64,000 nt of DNA from contig CM065883.1 of NCBI GenBank assembly GCA_033439255.1, positions 2,728,001-2,792,000 on the forward strand, in the 5' to 3' direction. Of this stretch, positions 10,866 through 24,177 are shown piece by piece. Source of the DNA: Hericium rajendrae. Taxonomy: Eukaryota > Basidiomycota > Agaricomycetes > Russulales > Hericiaceae. Each line of letters opens with the position of its first letter. Positions within the stretch are counted from its first letter, which is position 1. The notes under the pieces are model-generated. The model saw nothing but the letters and a program-made list of their open reading frames with translations. It ran no database searches and had not been told where the DNA came from. Made by a program: the position numbers and the translations under genes.

Positions 10866-12521
10866 TCTCGTATCGTAGAAGGATCTAGCAGGATCTCGAC
10901 AAGGATTTACAACGAGGATGCTTCAAGCAGTTATAAGGTTGACCTTGCCCGAAACCTGGGTGTCTGGTATAAAATGAGCTGCGACACGCTACTTTGGCCT
11001 CCTCCTGCACCGTGACACGGGCGGCTGAGCGACGCGTGACATAACATTCACGTGAGAGCAAAACACAGGCGCGTCTGGGGCGCGTCTTGCAAGTTGTGTG
11101 CATCGCAGCAAAAGCATTTGCGTGTCCTACGAGTAAGCTTTCATCCAATACTGATTCTCGGCCAGAAATATAAACTGATTGTCGGTTGAAAATAAAGAAT
11201 GCATCAAAGGCGTCGGAAGTACTTGAACAGACTTGAACGTCCCTGAGGTCATTCGAAATCCGTCAACGCTGTACATATGGAGATCTAGCCGCCATCCAGT
11301 ATAGTGAGTTTGACCTGTGCACTTCGTGAACGCGAAGTTAGTCATCTTTGTGAAGATCCCTTCCTGTTGACGGCAGGTTGTATAAGTGACGATTTGGTCC
11401 CGACTGCGTGGACAGTGATCGTCGGCACGTTGCGTCGCACGAGTTTTTGCTTCCGTTCCAAGAACGAACATCCTCCTATCCACCTTTTGAATAGACAGAA
11501 TTCCATCGCAATGCGGCTTTTACCTTCATTCTCAGCTAACAGATAACTCACCAAGATTACCCATTTCAAGTCTCCCACACAGATTGGCCGGATCTATCTT
11601 CAACCCATGACATCGTGGCGAGAAATGACATCCTCTAGGCCGCGATCCAGGAGATGGTTATCTCCGCGATATCCATGTTCGAGCATGTCGGGACGCAGTC
11701 CCGTGCCGTCTGCACATGCAAACATGCAGAAGACATTTATCTGATGACGGTGCCTTCATCATCCTTAAAATTAAGTATTCATGATACTAAGTACCCGACA
11801 TACCTTTATCATACCCGCAGATGGTGGCCGCACCTCACCACATGCAAGCCTTCGAGGTCGCTCGGGCGTACGCGGTGCAATCCTCGACACTGGAGCTTAA
11901 TAGGCTTTCATCTAGCTAGACAGCGCGTCAACATCGATAAGAACAAAAGCATAAATGGATAATGATCAGCCAGCGTTGAACAGGAACAAGACCGTCGCAA
12001 CGACGGCAGGGTCGACTTCCTTGCGAAAAGCCTGTTGAACTTGCTTCCTTTGCTTCGTGTCTGTTGGGCGCCTCCTATATCTGCTGACAAATTATCTTTT
12101 TGTCCACACGCGTGAACTTGGACACGGTTCGCTTGTACTCCTTATTCTCGCTTCACCATCACGACCACGCATATTGTTCCTTTTGTTCAACAAGGGCCTG
12201 TAGACGAAATGAAGCGTCCGAGCGCATGCTGCGCATCTAATTATCGCGCAAATATCCGGACCGAAGGCGCTCTGCGATGCGCCGTGCGGTGATCTGCCTC
12301 GAGGCAAATTTCCATATTCGTGGTCGTACACCTCGTTGCCTACCGTTCCTTTTGCCGTCGTTGTCTGGCCGAAGCCACGTTGGAAACGCGAGTTTGTTGT
12401 CTCCGCGTTACTTGAGCCTCTTCGGATTCCACGACCTGATCGTATCTCTTTCTCTTTCCCCACTTCTTTCCCTCGTCCTGCGTTTGCTCTTGTCATAACC
12501 TTCCTGCCCCAGATTGCTTCA
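10866..12521. other. Gene-poor region with weak coding-like traces
   Basis: No gene model holds together over 1.65 kb. A minus-strand open frame at about 11127-11578 has some protein-like stretches (GWRLDLHMYSVDGFRMTSG) and plausible splice signals, but no start, family or conserved neighbour. It may be a decayed gene. The last part, up to 12521, should contain the promoter and 5' leader of the next gene, including a pyrimidine-rich stretch near 12440-12500. Confidence 0.4.
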
Positions 12522-15500
12522 ATGTCTACACAATCGCCTCCTTTGATCAGAAAGGCAACGGGCCATTCAGGCTCCCAAGGTGCGTCGACTTCCTTTCTTC
12601 GTGTTGGATATGGGTAGTTGGAGGTTCTGGCCGCGGGGATCGCGCTTTGCTCCGGACCCAGGATTTGGTAGGAGGGTCATAGCGAAACCCATCACATGCG
12701 TTCCTTCCTGCAGGCCCAAATATCGCGCTTTATTCTTTGTCTCAGCACTGGCCTACGCGGCGATGATTTCAGTCACTATGCGCGTTTGTGATCAGATATT
12801 AAATATTTCTTTGTTCAGGCCCGAATATGTCTCCTCGTGAAGGTTCTCCTTCTCCCTCCTTCCGTGATAGACAAAGAACCTCGCGTGGCCAGTCCATATC
12901 TTATCAGAGCCAACACGGACAACAGCCGAGCCCCACAGCCTCGAATACCTCTTTTAACACCAAGCGCTCACCTCCTCCAGGTTCTCAAGCTCCGCCACCA
13001 GCAACGCGTAAGCTTCCTTCCCCAACCTACGCAAACAACAGTCCTAGGAATCAAAGCCCCGAGCGGATGACGCCGCCGCCGCCACCCGTCCAGATGATGA
13101 GCCAGCCCAACCTGAGCCAGTCCAGCATGCATCAGCAAATGGCACAGCCGGTGCCTCCTCAGCACCAGCATTCGCTCAGCCAGTCGAACATCCACCAGCA
13201 GGTGCCACTGCCGCCCCCTCCTCAGCACTCTCTCAGCCAACCCAACGTCCACCAGTTCGTGAACCCACAGATGGCCTACCACCGTCCTATTCCTCGCGTA
13301 CCCCCGCCGCAATTTCTGTCCATGGAGAGTTTCCAGATGACGCCGCAACTCCTGGCGGAGATTGACCAGGCACACCAGCTCGGTACGCAAGGCTTAGCAT
13401 ATGCCGGGGCCATGTCGACTCAAGCTCCTCCGAACCTGTCCGGCCTGGCAGGTGTGGCCTACGCTGGCGGCGCCTCCTCAGGCGCGATACCGAAAACGCA
13501 CTTCGAGGCCGGATCGCCGCCGAAGGACCATCCCATTATGGAGCGCCTGAAGGCCGGCGAGAGGGTGAGCCCCAAGGAGCCAGAAAATGCCCAGCGTTCT
13601 GGTGCGACGCTCGTTCGGCGGGATACCCGCGAGAAGGAGAAGGAGCGCGACATCGGGCGTCGCGGCAGCCTCAAGCGAGACCCTCCGTCGCAGCTTCCTC
13701 CGGCACCTCTGTCGTCCCACAGCCAGGCACCGCCACGTGAAGGGTCGCCCCAATATCACACGCCGCTCACCACGCCTAATGAGCACACCGCGGCCTACAC
13801 GCAGTATGAACGAGAGTCCTATATTCACCCGGGACATGCGGAGGCGTCGTCGCCGCCTAGCGTACGCAAAGTTACCGCCTCTTCATCTACGTCGGTTCCT
13901 GCTCAGGGCGATTCGCCTGCTCTTCGCGGGACGCCACCTACCGCGCCTAAAGTCGCGAGCCAGACCCCTCCCGCTCAGACAACCAAGACGCGGACGCCCG
14001 ACAAGTCTCTTCCTGTGCAGGAAGAGCCAGAGGAAGAGTTGGTGGAAGGAAATGCGAAGCCGGTGCAAGATGCCGAGAGGGATCGATGGGGTCCACCAGC
14101 GAGTAATGAGTATATGCGCTATGACCATGACATGCAATATGAAAAGCAGCTTCGTGGCATGGCCTCTCAGTCGTCGCCCACACCGTCTTCAGACCTCCAT
14201 CCTGAGGGCCGCCCATCTCGATATGACGATCGGCATGACCATGGTGTTACGGGAGGTCGGGATGATGATGACGATGTTGAAGCCGCCGAGGATGGTCGGA
14301 TTGGACAGAACGGGCATGGGGATGATGAAGATGTGAGGGAGCAAGACGAGGAAAGTTATACTCCTCGGTCTCCCGTCGCAGCTTTACCGGACCATCAAGC
14401 ATATTCTGCGGCTAGGGCATCATCCCCTATCCGTCAACAGCTTCCTCGCATTAAGAACCGGAACGGCTCCACGGACCAGCTGGGTCTGCGTTCATTCGAT
14501 CCCACCGTGTTTGACAATGCCGTCGAGAAGCTACAACAGCAACCTGCAGCTCCTATCGCCTCGCCGCATCAGGCGTATATGCACCGGGCGTACTCGCAGG
14601 CATCAGATCGCTTCCCCTCTCGCGGATCCTATCGCGATGATCATGAGCACTTCCTGGACGATCCGGCCGCTGCGTATTACCAGCATTATATGCACTCTCC
14701 AAGTTCGACGCATTCGAATCAGCGACCGGGCGCGCCCATACCGTCCACACCTCACAGTCAGACAGCACTTCCTTCACCATCTCCGCTGATTTCTGGCATG
14801 CAGAGCGAACACCATAAGCCGATCCTGCCACCCTACAGCCCTGCCCCGCCTGGCGGTTCTCCTTATCCTTATCCGTATGGTCACATCCGACGTGGGCAAA
14901 GTTACGCCGGCTCGCAGAATGGCACGCTAGATCTTTCACAGTACGACCCGAACGTGGTGCGCGAGCAGCTCGCGCTGCAGATGCAGATTTACGCGCTGAA
15001 CAACGGCGGAATGGTATCTGACTCTACGCTGTCGCCCTCTTCGACGCCGTTTCCGGGCCCGAACTACAACCCGTGGGCGTTCCTGCAGACAACGCGTGTT
15101 TTCGGCGGGCACCCTCGTGAGCTCGATTCTACTGCGAGCATGCGCTCGAGCCCGAGCCATGAGCCGGTGTCGTTGCCGCCGCTCAATGGCCGCGCGCGGA
15201 GCTTGCGCCGGCGTGAGCGTTCCGTCAATCTGCGTGGCGGAGGCAAGGGAGTTGCGCGGCAGAAGATCAAGCCACCGCCGCGCGTGGAGAGCACACAGCC
15301 GCGGGAGACGAGTCCGGAGCTGTCGTCGGGCGAGGAGACGGCAGGGGAATCTAAGGACGAGCCATATGTGTCTGAGACCGCCCATTGGGCTACTGGTGAA
15401 TCGAGTGAGGATACCGCCGAGTGGATCGACGAGGAGGACGTCGACGGGGAAGAGGACGACCTGCTCCAGCTTGAGTACCACACGAGCTACGTCAGCAATC

Positions 15501-16101
15501 CTGAGAAGAGACGGCGCAGATGGAAGACGCGTTGGGAAGCGTTGGTCCAAGCAGTAAGTCGTGCCCACCCCTATCCCGCTCGTCTCTTTTTTGCTTTAGG
15601 CAAGTCTGACCCCGTCGGCTGGTGTAGTTCCAGGCATTGGACCGCGAGACCGACGCGACGCTTGTCCTCCTTGCGGCGCCTTCGCACTCGAGCAAGCTTC
15701 ACAGCTTATCCTCGCGGGCGCTGCGACGCGATACGGCAACAATGGACTCTATCGAGATGGAAAACATGCGCGTCTCGTTCAGCAAGCTCGCAAACAAGCG
15801 TCGCCAGTCCCGCTCTCAGATGACCTCCCTTATCGATCGCATCAGTCTCGCGTCTTCATCGTCGGGCGATGGCTCTCCGTCCAGCAATGGGTCGAAGGAG
15901 GAGGACCTCCGACGGGCGCTGGAGACGGCGCTTGGCAGCCTCTCGGCGCTCGGCAACATCTATGAACAACGCGAAGTACGGTGGGTGGAGGAGATGCGGC
16001 GGTTGGATAACGATCGGGAGAAGGTGCAGCTGCTTCTTCGACAGGTATTGGGAGGTGCCCTTTTGCCCGAAGAAGCCCAGATGGCCGTTACGACATCGTG
16101 A
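12522..16101 (+). CDS. Large Ser/Pro/Gln-rich hypothetical protein, conserved C-terminus
   Basis: Exons 12522-12579, 12819-15553 and 15628-16101 join in phase (GTGCGT..CAG, GTAAGT..TAG) and encode 1,088 residues. The first intron is long (239 nt). A decoy acceptor-like copy (CAGGCCC) occurs about 110 nt before the one used. Residues 1-900 are low complexity: Pro-rich runs, Gln/Ser-rich repeats of SLSQ/SNIHQQ type, charged KEKERD stretches and a run of Asp. The C-terminal 170 residues look folded and helical: SKLANKRRQSRSQMTSLIDR, EEDLRRALETALGSLSALGN, REVRWVEEMRRLDNDREKVQ. I recognise no named domain. Such proteins in fungi are often scaffolds of polarity, septation or signalling complexes, but nothing here proves that. 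Confidence 0.8.
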
Positions 16102-16402
16102 TTGAGCCCATGCCTTGATATCACTCTGTACCATCCAAATTTCTACATGGTCTGTGTATGTACACTACGACTGCAGTCTATGCCCGTTTGTATGTTTCCC
16201 ATGCGTGTGCCCATCCATGTATCACTCTTCTTGGTCTCCATCACACCTACTACTTTGGAATGCATTCACCTCTGATTTTCAGAATTTCTATGTCTCTGAC
16301 GCGTCGAAAGGCACAACGAAACTCATTATGAACCACGAGCCTGATATTGTACAATATTATACGTACAATCTGGTCTATACTCTGTCATCGTTATCTTATC
16401 GC

Positions 16403-17896
16403 TCACGCCCATCCACGCCGCATAAAATCAATCATGATATCCCGGACTGTCTCCTGCAGCGAGCGGAACTTGATGCCGAGAATGCGATTACATTTCGCTG
16501 TATCATAATCGATCGCATATGCTTTGCCTTTCGTCGCGCCGGGCTTGCCCTTGGCAATATATGTGATGCGCGGGGGGTTGACCGTGTTCGCCACGTCGAC
16601 TACGGTCCGAAGATAAATCAGTAAGTCCTTTCACTCTAGAGGTATGGAAGCTCACCGATCTCCTGCCAGTAGTATGGCCCTACAGTCATATGATGAGTAA
16701 AACGTAGGCTCCTGAATCAGAGGGACATACCTGCACTCACGATGATTCTCTCCCCACCAGCCTCAGCTTTCTGTGCAGCTGCGACAAGCGCTTTCGCAAC
16801 GTCCCGGACGTCAACCCATGCGCTGCCAGTGGAGGCTAGCTCGGCGTTATTCCGCGTGCCTTTGATCACAGTGTTGAAGAAGTCAAGCATCGATGCATTC
16901 AGTTTGTCCACGCGAGCAACTTCGTGGATTGGAGGCTGGAAATGGGTGTTAGTTCAAAACCAGAAGTCTAATCGGACAGTTCACAGACTCACGCCCCAGA
17001 CCTACAGCAGGTAAGAAGAATTTATTATTTAATTAGTACGATTGGATAACAAAACGTACGAACGAAGGATTGATCGTTGTCAGATCCCAACTGAGGCTTT
17101 CTTTGTGTTCCTCGACGAAATCCCATGCCGCTGTGAGTTGATGAGCCCCGAAAGATTCTCAGTTTGATCTTGTAGGTCTGCTGACCTTTCTCAGCCAGAG
17201 TTTTCGATGCGCGGTAGGCATCCAGCGGGGACGCTTGAACTCCCTTCTCTTTCACCGCCTGGATGGATAATTCATTCCACGATGTCTCGTCCCACTTTCC
17301 CGACTCCCCGGGCTGAAGGATACATGCAGTGGATGCGAGTACAATCACGCGTTTCACGGAAGAGCTATGGCAAACCCATCATTATGAGCGCTTGTACACT
17401 ACCACCACCACATGTTTACTTGATCGATTGATCACTCACCCGTTGTTCAAGATGGAGTTGAGAATGCTCGTGGTGCCCTTCACGGCGGGCATGATCAAAT
17501 CTGCAACACATTGTCAAGATGCTGCAGGCCACCCGGCAATATGACGCACCATTCGGATCTTTCACGTTGAAATGGAACGGCGACGCAGTATGTGCAACAA
17601 GATCAATTCCCTCGATAGCTTCATCGAACGCTCCATCCTATCGTCATTCTAACACGTGAACTCCCCGCTGACGATAAACAAGCTTGACGGACCTTCGTGA
17701 TATCGTCCACAATCGCAAGTTCGAACCTGTCGCCATACTGCGCGAACAGGATCTTCAAGTGCTCGCCCTTCGCCAGCGATCGTACCGTTCCTCTAACGGA
17801 GTATCCATGCTCCAAGAGTGCACGGATAATCCAGGCTGCGATGTAACCGTTCGCGCCAGTAACAAGAGCCTTTGCAGGGGGGAGGACAGGAGCCAT
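16403..17896 (-). CDS. NAD(P)-dependent extended SDR reductase (Gre2/dihydroflavonol-reductase type), copy 1
   Basis: This minus-strand gene has about eight short exons, from ATG at 17896 to TGA at 16403. The N-terminus MAPVLPPAKALVTGANGYIA carries the Rossmann motif TGxxGYIA. Downstream are VRGTVRSLAKGEH, the HTASPFHF block, the active-site strand VKRVIVLASTACI and the catalytic YRASK (YxxxK). SAWVDVRDVAKALVAAAQKA and a C-terminal RILGIKFRSLQETVRDIMID follow. This is the arrangement of fungal NADPH-dependent aldehyde/ketone reductases of the Gre2 and cinnamoyl-CoA/dihydroflavonol reductase class. The exact substrate cannot be read from the sequence. Copy 2 lies immediately upstream in the same orientation with the same exon layout, so this is a tandem duplicate. 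Two decayed copies lie at 37.1 and 40.7 kb. Confidence 0.85.
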
Positions 17897-18649
17897 GGAA
17901 AGGGGTCGCTGGGTGCTTGTCTGGATGCTACGAAATCTGCGTCTCTGAAGGACGGAAGAAAGGAAGTAAGTATAAGTACTGACGTCTTCGATAAACGCGC
18001 TGCACTTTAAATGTGCCTGCAAAAACCCTATAGTGGGCGCTTGTGGCCGCCTGACGGCAACTGGAGTGATCGGGTCTGGACGACGCAAGCGATCACCGCT
18101 ATCAGCTCCATCCTTCTCCTATTGCTCAAGTATGACGTAGACCGTCGATTTGCTATCGGGAGCATTTGCAAAAATAATTAGTCTCTTGCTCGACTGTTCC
18201 ACACCCTTCGCGTCGCTTGCCAGTGAGTTGTAGTCTTGTCGACATCCGACTCGAGCCAGGAAGATTCACTGAAACGCTCTTGACTAGTCAACACAAATAT
18301 ACCCAGAAGGATCGTCTTGTGCGTGAGGTCATGAGGTCAACAACAGATCGTTAATTGACATCTGGAATCCGCGAGCCTGCACCAGAACGCCCACATCTCG
18401 ACAATGCGCCCCGCGGACTCGGACATGTATGGGCGCTACAGCTGTCGATGACGTTCTGATTTACAGAGGTGTATCTGTCATGCTTCCGACCCGCGCGCCT
18501 TCTGACTATCAGGACTTCCGTATCTCCGAAATAGAGGACACTCACCTATGCAGGTGTTGAATAACGCAAACTACTGTGTGAATCGCGAATTCGACGGTTT
18601 TCAACATATACGTTCAATTCTATCTGTGGATATACATTTATCTCACCGC
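17897..18649. other. Spacer between tandem SDR genes
   Basis: About 750 bp separate the start of copy 1 from the stop of copy 2. The stretch holds a TATAAG-like sequence near 17970 that could serve copy 1 transcription. Nothing else was recognised. Confidence 0.4.
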
Positions 18650-20126
18650 TCACTGCGCCCATCCCTGCTCCTTGAAATCAACGAGGATATCCTTGACCGT
18701 ATCCTGCAGCGAGTGGAACCGGATGCCGAGGATGCGATCGCACTTCTTGGTTTCGTAGTCGATCACGTACTGCTTGCCTTTGGTTGCACCCGGCTGGCCC
18801 TTAGCAATAGTCGTGATGGGCGGGGGCTGGATCGAGTTGGCCACGTCGACTGTTATCCCAAACGAACTCAGATCTTACTTCATGTGAAAAGCATGCCAGC
18901 TTACCGATTTCCTGCCAGTAATAGGGCCCTACAGTACAATAATTAGATCGTCGTGAAGGATGGATCGTCGGAAGCAAAGGACGTACCTGCGCTGGTGATG
19001 ATTCTCTCCCCGCCAGCCTCAGCCTTCTGCGCGGCCAGGACATGCGCTTGCGCGAGATCGCGCACGTCAACCCACGCGCTGCCGGTGGAAGCCAGCTCGG
19101 CGTCGCTCTTCGTGCCCTTTATCACGGTATTGAAGAATTCAAGCATTGACGTGTTGAGCGTGTCCATGCTCTTCACCTCGTGGATCGGAGGCTGAAAGGA
19201 AGTGTCAATCTGGAGTGAGGGATTACAAGGTGCTTTGCAGGTCACTTACGCCGAAGACCTGAGAACAGCAGTGAGGTCAATTTTATGAAAGACAAAGAAT
19301 GATACGTACGAAAGGCGGGTTGAGCACTGCTAGATCCCACCCGACGCTTGCCTTATGTTGTTCGAAAAACTTCCAAGCCGCTGCGAATCGATCAGCTTCG
19401 AAAACTGAACTTTCACAACATGCCCACCTTTCTCGGCCAGGGTCTTTGACGCGCGGTAGACACCCGGCGCGGACGCTTTATCGCCCTTCTCCTCGACCTC
19501 CTTGATGGATATCTCATTCCATACGGATTCATCCCACTTTCCGGTCACACCTGGCTGAACAACGCACGCACAGGAGGCGAGAACAATCACCCGCTTCACC
19601 GAAGAGCTATCGGAAAGGATCGTGATGAGCGCCACGACCATCATAAGCGCGCCACTTACCCATATTTCAAGACGGAGTCCAGGATGCTCGTGGTTCCCTT
19701 TACGGCGGGAATGATCAAATCTGAAAGCCAGCAAATTTAGCGACTGCAATGTGCCGCAATACCACGACGCACCGTTAGGCTCCTTTACGTTGAAATGAAA
19801 AGGCGAGGCGGTGTGTTCAACAAGATCGACACCCTTGACGGCCTCATCGAACGCTCCGTCCTATAACCATCCATCTTACCATAAATATTGCCTCACAATG
19901 ATAGAAATAAATCCTAACGGACCTTCGTGATATCCTCCACGATCGTAACCTCGAACTTGTCACCATAGGATGCGAATAGCTTCTTCAAGTGCTCGCCCTT
20001 CGCCTCGGATCGCACGGTTCCTCGAACAGAGTATCCCGCCTCCAAGAGCGAACGGACGACCCAGGCTGCGATGTAACCGTTCGCGCCGGTGACGAGGGCC
20101 TTTGCAGGGGGAGTGACGGGTGCCAT
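18650..20126 (-). CDS. NAD(P)-dependent extended SDR reductase, copy 2
   Basis: This gene has the same exon pattern as its neighbour at 16403-17896. The start MAPVTPPAKALVTGANGYIA (ATG at 20124-20126) gives the TGxxGYIA dinucleotide-binding loop. EHTASPFHFNVKEPN, VKRVIVLASCACVVQPGVTG and catalytic YRASK follow. Next are STGSAWVDVRDLAQAHVLAA and an end at LQDTVKDILVDFKEQGWAQ with TGA at 18650. All exon junctions keep frame and no disabling change was seen, so both tandem copies look functional. The two proteins are clearly paralogous with scattered substitutions, implying an old rather than recent duplication. The relics at 37.1 and 40.7 kb (SDAELA, VRDLAQAHV) resemble this copy more than copy 1. 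Confidence 0.85.
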
Positions 20127-20452
20127 AATGAAAACGAGCTTCTAGATGCTATCGAGCGTGAGGGGTATCTGGCGTCTAGTTAGATGAGACCGCCGTGGTT
20201 TTATACGTTCGGAAGACATGCAATCCCGTGGACTCTGGCATCCACTATCACGGCCCGCCGATAACCACTGATTGCCCTCGGATTGCTCAGATCTTATTGG
20301 CCATGACAAAGACGCTACCATGACAAAAGCTGCTGTATAATAGCGTATCAGTGTCTTCGAGCTGTAGGGGGGTTGGGGGCTGGTCGTTGTAACAGTCACT
20401 GCGTTCCGCATACTGATGGTAAGAGTCGGAGCTCGTCTGAGTTGGTGCATGT
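20127..20452. other. Upstream region of SDR copy 2 up to the transposon insertion
   Basis: This 326-bp stretch contains the promoter side of SDR copy 2. A Mutator-like element inserted immediately beyond it, so any upstream regulatory sequence is now displaced by 4.2 kb. No other feature was seen. Confidence 0.4.
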
Positions 20453-20462
20453 TCTCACGTAT
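20453..20462. repeat. Target-site duplication, left (10 bp, tctcacgtat)
   Basis: The 10 bases tctcacgtat directly precede the left terminal inverted repeat and recur at 24629-24638 after the right one. A 9-11-bp duplication is the norm for Mutator-like elements. Confidence 0.85.
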
Positions 20463-20626
20463 ACTGAATGCAATCCTCCCACCACGTTATGCGCCGCATC
20501 GTCACGTGACGCTTTCCCGCGCGTCGTCCCAACTGCCTATTTCGGACGCGCGGCTTACCTCTGCCTTCGAAATACTTGCTGACCCTGTTTCTGGCCCGAA
20601 TAAAATCATATAAAATCGGGTAAAAT
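20463..20626 (+). repeat. MULE terminal inverted repeat, left
   Basis: It begins ACTGAATGCAATCCTCCC and matches the reverse complement of 24465-24628 over the full 164 bp with about five differences. All of these are at CpG sites: CpG on this side, TpG or CpA on the other. Confidence 0.9.
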
Positions 20627-20744
20627 CGAATAAAATCGAGTAAAATCAGATAAAATCGGATATATATATATACAATTAAAATATATAAAAGGCTCTTGTT
20701 AAGTATTGTTTCAAGTGAAAAATAATTTAAATTGAGCACATGCT

Positions 20745-23700
20745 CTACAAATCAGATGTTATTTGATATCCCATCACATTCCTTGCTCTTTCATTATCTC
20801 TTCCACCTGTTCCCCAGGTGGTTTTCCTTTTCTGCCCAGTTTCTTCAACCTTCTTGATGTCATCTCTAAAATTCTTCAAGTCCTTGGCAAATCCTGGCCT
20901 TGTAACATTCTTCAAGAAAAGCTTATTTTTGAATGGAAGCTGAGATTCTATTATATTTGCTGCTTCTCTTGCCATGCTAATTTTCTCCTTTGCTTCTTCA
21001 ATAAGCTAAGAGTAAAATGATCAGAGAAGAAAAAGTTGTCAGAAATACTTTGATGATTTTACCTCATCTATATCATCTTCTCCTTCAGCTTCAGCTTCAG
21101 AAGGTGCCCTGCTTGTGGTCTCCAAGTCATACTCCTCCAACATATCATCAACCTCATTGACAGATGCTGCCACAGAGCTGCATCTGCTTCGTTCTTCCAA
21201 CATATTAGGAATATTCTCAGGGATGAGATTCTCCCAGTATTCTCTACTCTCAAGCATCTGTTGATCACCTAGCCAAACATGGTCATCACCATCTGTAATA
21301 GATCCATCCAAAATGTCATCTTGCTCCTGACCAATCTGCTGAATAGTGCCATTCTGAAACAAATCATGTCGATAAAGGGGAATGGTCCGGCGCCGAGTAA
21401 TTTGTTTCCAAAAGGCTGTTGGAATAGGTCCAACAGCATCAACCAAATGTTTGCAGAGGTGAAAGGCATGATACTTTTGAGCACCACAGTTACACAACCA
21501 GGTCTTCACATCAACAATGTAAGAATGTTCAGAAAGAGAGATGTTGGACAATTTGAGCCAGGCTTTTTTGAAGTAGTTTTGTGCACTTGTGGCAGCTCGA
21601 GATCGACCTGCACAAAATGAATCTTCAAGAGCACCTGCACGCTGCATATATGCAGGTGTAACTTTGGTGCATAAGATATAGACAAGTTGATCAAGACGAG
21701 GTCGAAGAAGATGATGAAGTTGATCATGTTTGAGCTGCTTCCAGAAATTCTCCACATTCATGGTAGTACGAAGTCGAGAAAGAAGACGAGAGGTTGAGCG
21801 AGCCCAAAGTGGCCACTGCTTGGATGAGTACCACTGAGTCCACATATAGCCCCAAACTTCTCGAAGACCACGAGTCTTGCAGAAGTGATACATCTCATAA
21901 ACAGCATTTCGATGAATCTGCAAAGCAAGATTCTTGTAATCTGCTAGACGATCTGGCCCAGTGATTTCAAGGCGTTCAGGAAAGATAGGATGCTGACAGA
22001 AATGTTTGGTGAAAAGATGAAGAAGCTGCCGACGATGGGGTGCTGGACAAAATGTGTAGTCACGATCTTTAGAGACTACCTCGCCTGGGTCAAACATCCA
22101 GTCAGGAGCATCTTCCTCATCAGAAGATTTGTCTGCATCACAAAGGTGATCCAACTCTGTTAAGAGATCACCAACCTCATCTTGTTTGTCAGAGGAATCA
22201 GCAGGAATTGAGGTATCCTCCATATCTTCAACAGTAGGACCAAAAGAAGTTTCTTCCAACTGCACTTCAGTATTACTAGGATTGGATGATTCTTGGATAG
22301 CCTGTGAGGAAGTAGAAGCAGGTCGAGCTGGAATATGAATAACAAGTCGAGAAGCAGAGGGAGGAGGAGCATTTTGAAGAACACCATTTAAGCGAATAGT
22401 GAGACGAGGAATTGCTTGTGTTGCAATATATAAGGGATCAGAAGCCTAATAATAATATTAATCACTGAGCTCAATATATCAAAAATTGAGAGACTTACTC
22501 CAACTTCATCTTGCTGACCGATAGGTACAAACTTTTTATCAATGAAAGAGAACTCTGAATGAGCATCTGTAGCATTGTAGAATGCTGGAGTACGACGTAG
22601 AATGGAAAGCCTAGTCTTGACTGCACGAAGAGCATGCCAAAAGCATAACTGATGCTTAGCATCAGGAAAGACTGAACGCATGGCATTGATTTCTGATCTA
22701 TCTTTGTCTGAAAGTGTTATAATGGCTTTGACTTTGCACTCTTCACGAAAGTAGACAAGAAATTGCTTTAGAAGTCGCTCCTTGGCACCTGTATCTACAG
22801 AGGTTGATGATTGAATCATGATATAACCAAGTGGGAGACCAGATCCATATGCCTCTCCAAGAAGTGCATAAAGCTCAAAGCGTGAACCATTGGTATTCCC
22901 TAAAGATGTTAAGTACTTTTAAAGATAGAAGACATTTCACAAGACTTACAGGCTGAATCAATTGAGATTTCTCTAATCTGTCCACCCCATTGAAGAAGAA
23001 TATCAGGAAGACAAAAGGCCAAAGCTTTACAGCCACCTTCTTCTTCAATTGGAATTGGCAAAACTGAATATGTTCCAAGTTGGCCTTTCCTTTGACCTTC
23101 TTGAAGAAGAATTTGAGCAGATTGAAACTCATCTTCATGCCGCTTCCATTGAGTACTATTATGGGTAGACCAGATATGATAAACAGATTTTCGAGTAAAA
23201 GCTGGATGAGGATGATCCTTTAGGATAGCCTCCCATAACTGAAATGATCACTCTTGTTAGTAAAATCATAGTTTTTTTAAAAAAAATAAGGTAAATACCT
23301 GAGCAGGAGTCAAATTCAGATTGTCTTTGATGAAGTCTTTAACAGAATCAGGAATTGTAATCGAGCAATATGGAACATGGCTCATATGATGCTGTAGTCG
23401 AACTTCCACATTTGATGAGCCTGAATGAAAAACAATATCAAGCCATCCAGAGCAGTAAAACCCTAGCATTCCAGTTTTGTCACGTTGCTTTGCAGGATCA
23501 ACAGCTGTCTTCTTAGATTTTTTGAGACGTTGAGTCAACTGAGCACAGTGAAAGCGAAAGCGTATGCCAGGATTGCGCTTAAGTGGGAAAGTACGATGAT
23601 ATCTAAATATAATATATTAGTCAATACTAAAAATGAATAAATGTGAGAAACATACAGCCAACGATAATTTGTTAGCTCCCAGATTGACTGAGCTAGTTGC

Positions 23701-24177
23701 TTGGCAACTTGATCTTGTTGACCTTTCTCATCTAGAGCTTCACCATCAAAGAATGCTTGCATGAGGCTTGAAACATCCACAATGCATTGAAAATTGAGCT
23801 GATCATCCTGAGCAGAAAGTGTTGTCATAAACTGATCAAGTGAAAGAACAGATAGATTTTCGAGATCCTATGATACTTTTTAGTAATGTGTAGCATTAAA
23901 AGGATATACATACTTCATCATCCTCATCCTCATCCTTATCTTCATCATCTTCAGTATCATTATGTGATCTCTTCTGCCTAGCAACACGCTCCTTTTGAAT
24001 TGCAGACTGTCGTTCACTACACTGTGAGCATGCAGTTTTGACTTGTCCTTTGGTCTTGCCCTTGATAGCAATACTAAAAGCAGAAAGAGGTAAGATTTTA
24101 TGACATTTCTGGCATTTCTGAGTGTTTCCATTATCAACAGAAGCCTGGCTTATGTCAGAAGAAGCAGTAGACATCAT
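20745..24177 (-). CDS. MULE transposase with SWIM zinc finger
   Basis: The gene has about eight exons on the minus strand. The N-terminus (ATG near 24177) has a CxxC..CxxC zinc-binding pair (CQKCHKILPLSAF, CSQC). The catalytic region shows REISIDSA joined to WNTNGSRFELYALLGEAYGS (first Asp block). SDKDRSEINAMRSVFPDAKH and QLCFWHALRAVKTRLSILRR follow, the standard MULE second-Asp block. Next is NVENFWKQLKHDQLHHLLRP, carrying the expected Glu, and then a SWIM finger WLCNCGAQKYHAFHLCKHLV (CxC..CxH). An acidic stretch and a short basic C-terminus end the protein near 20745. All exon joins that I followed (for example near 21000, 22450 and 22920) keep frame and no disabling change was found, so the enzyme may be active. 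Exon edges are read by eye. Confidence 0.8.

Noticed and set aside
11127-11578. Minus-strand coding-like stretch between the second DUF6697 gene and the Ser/Pro-rich gene
   Set aside because: Plausible splice sites exist, but no start, no family and no consistent exon chain could be assembled; left as a weak trace in the intergenic entry.
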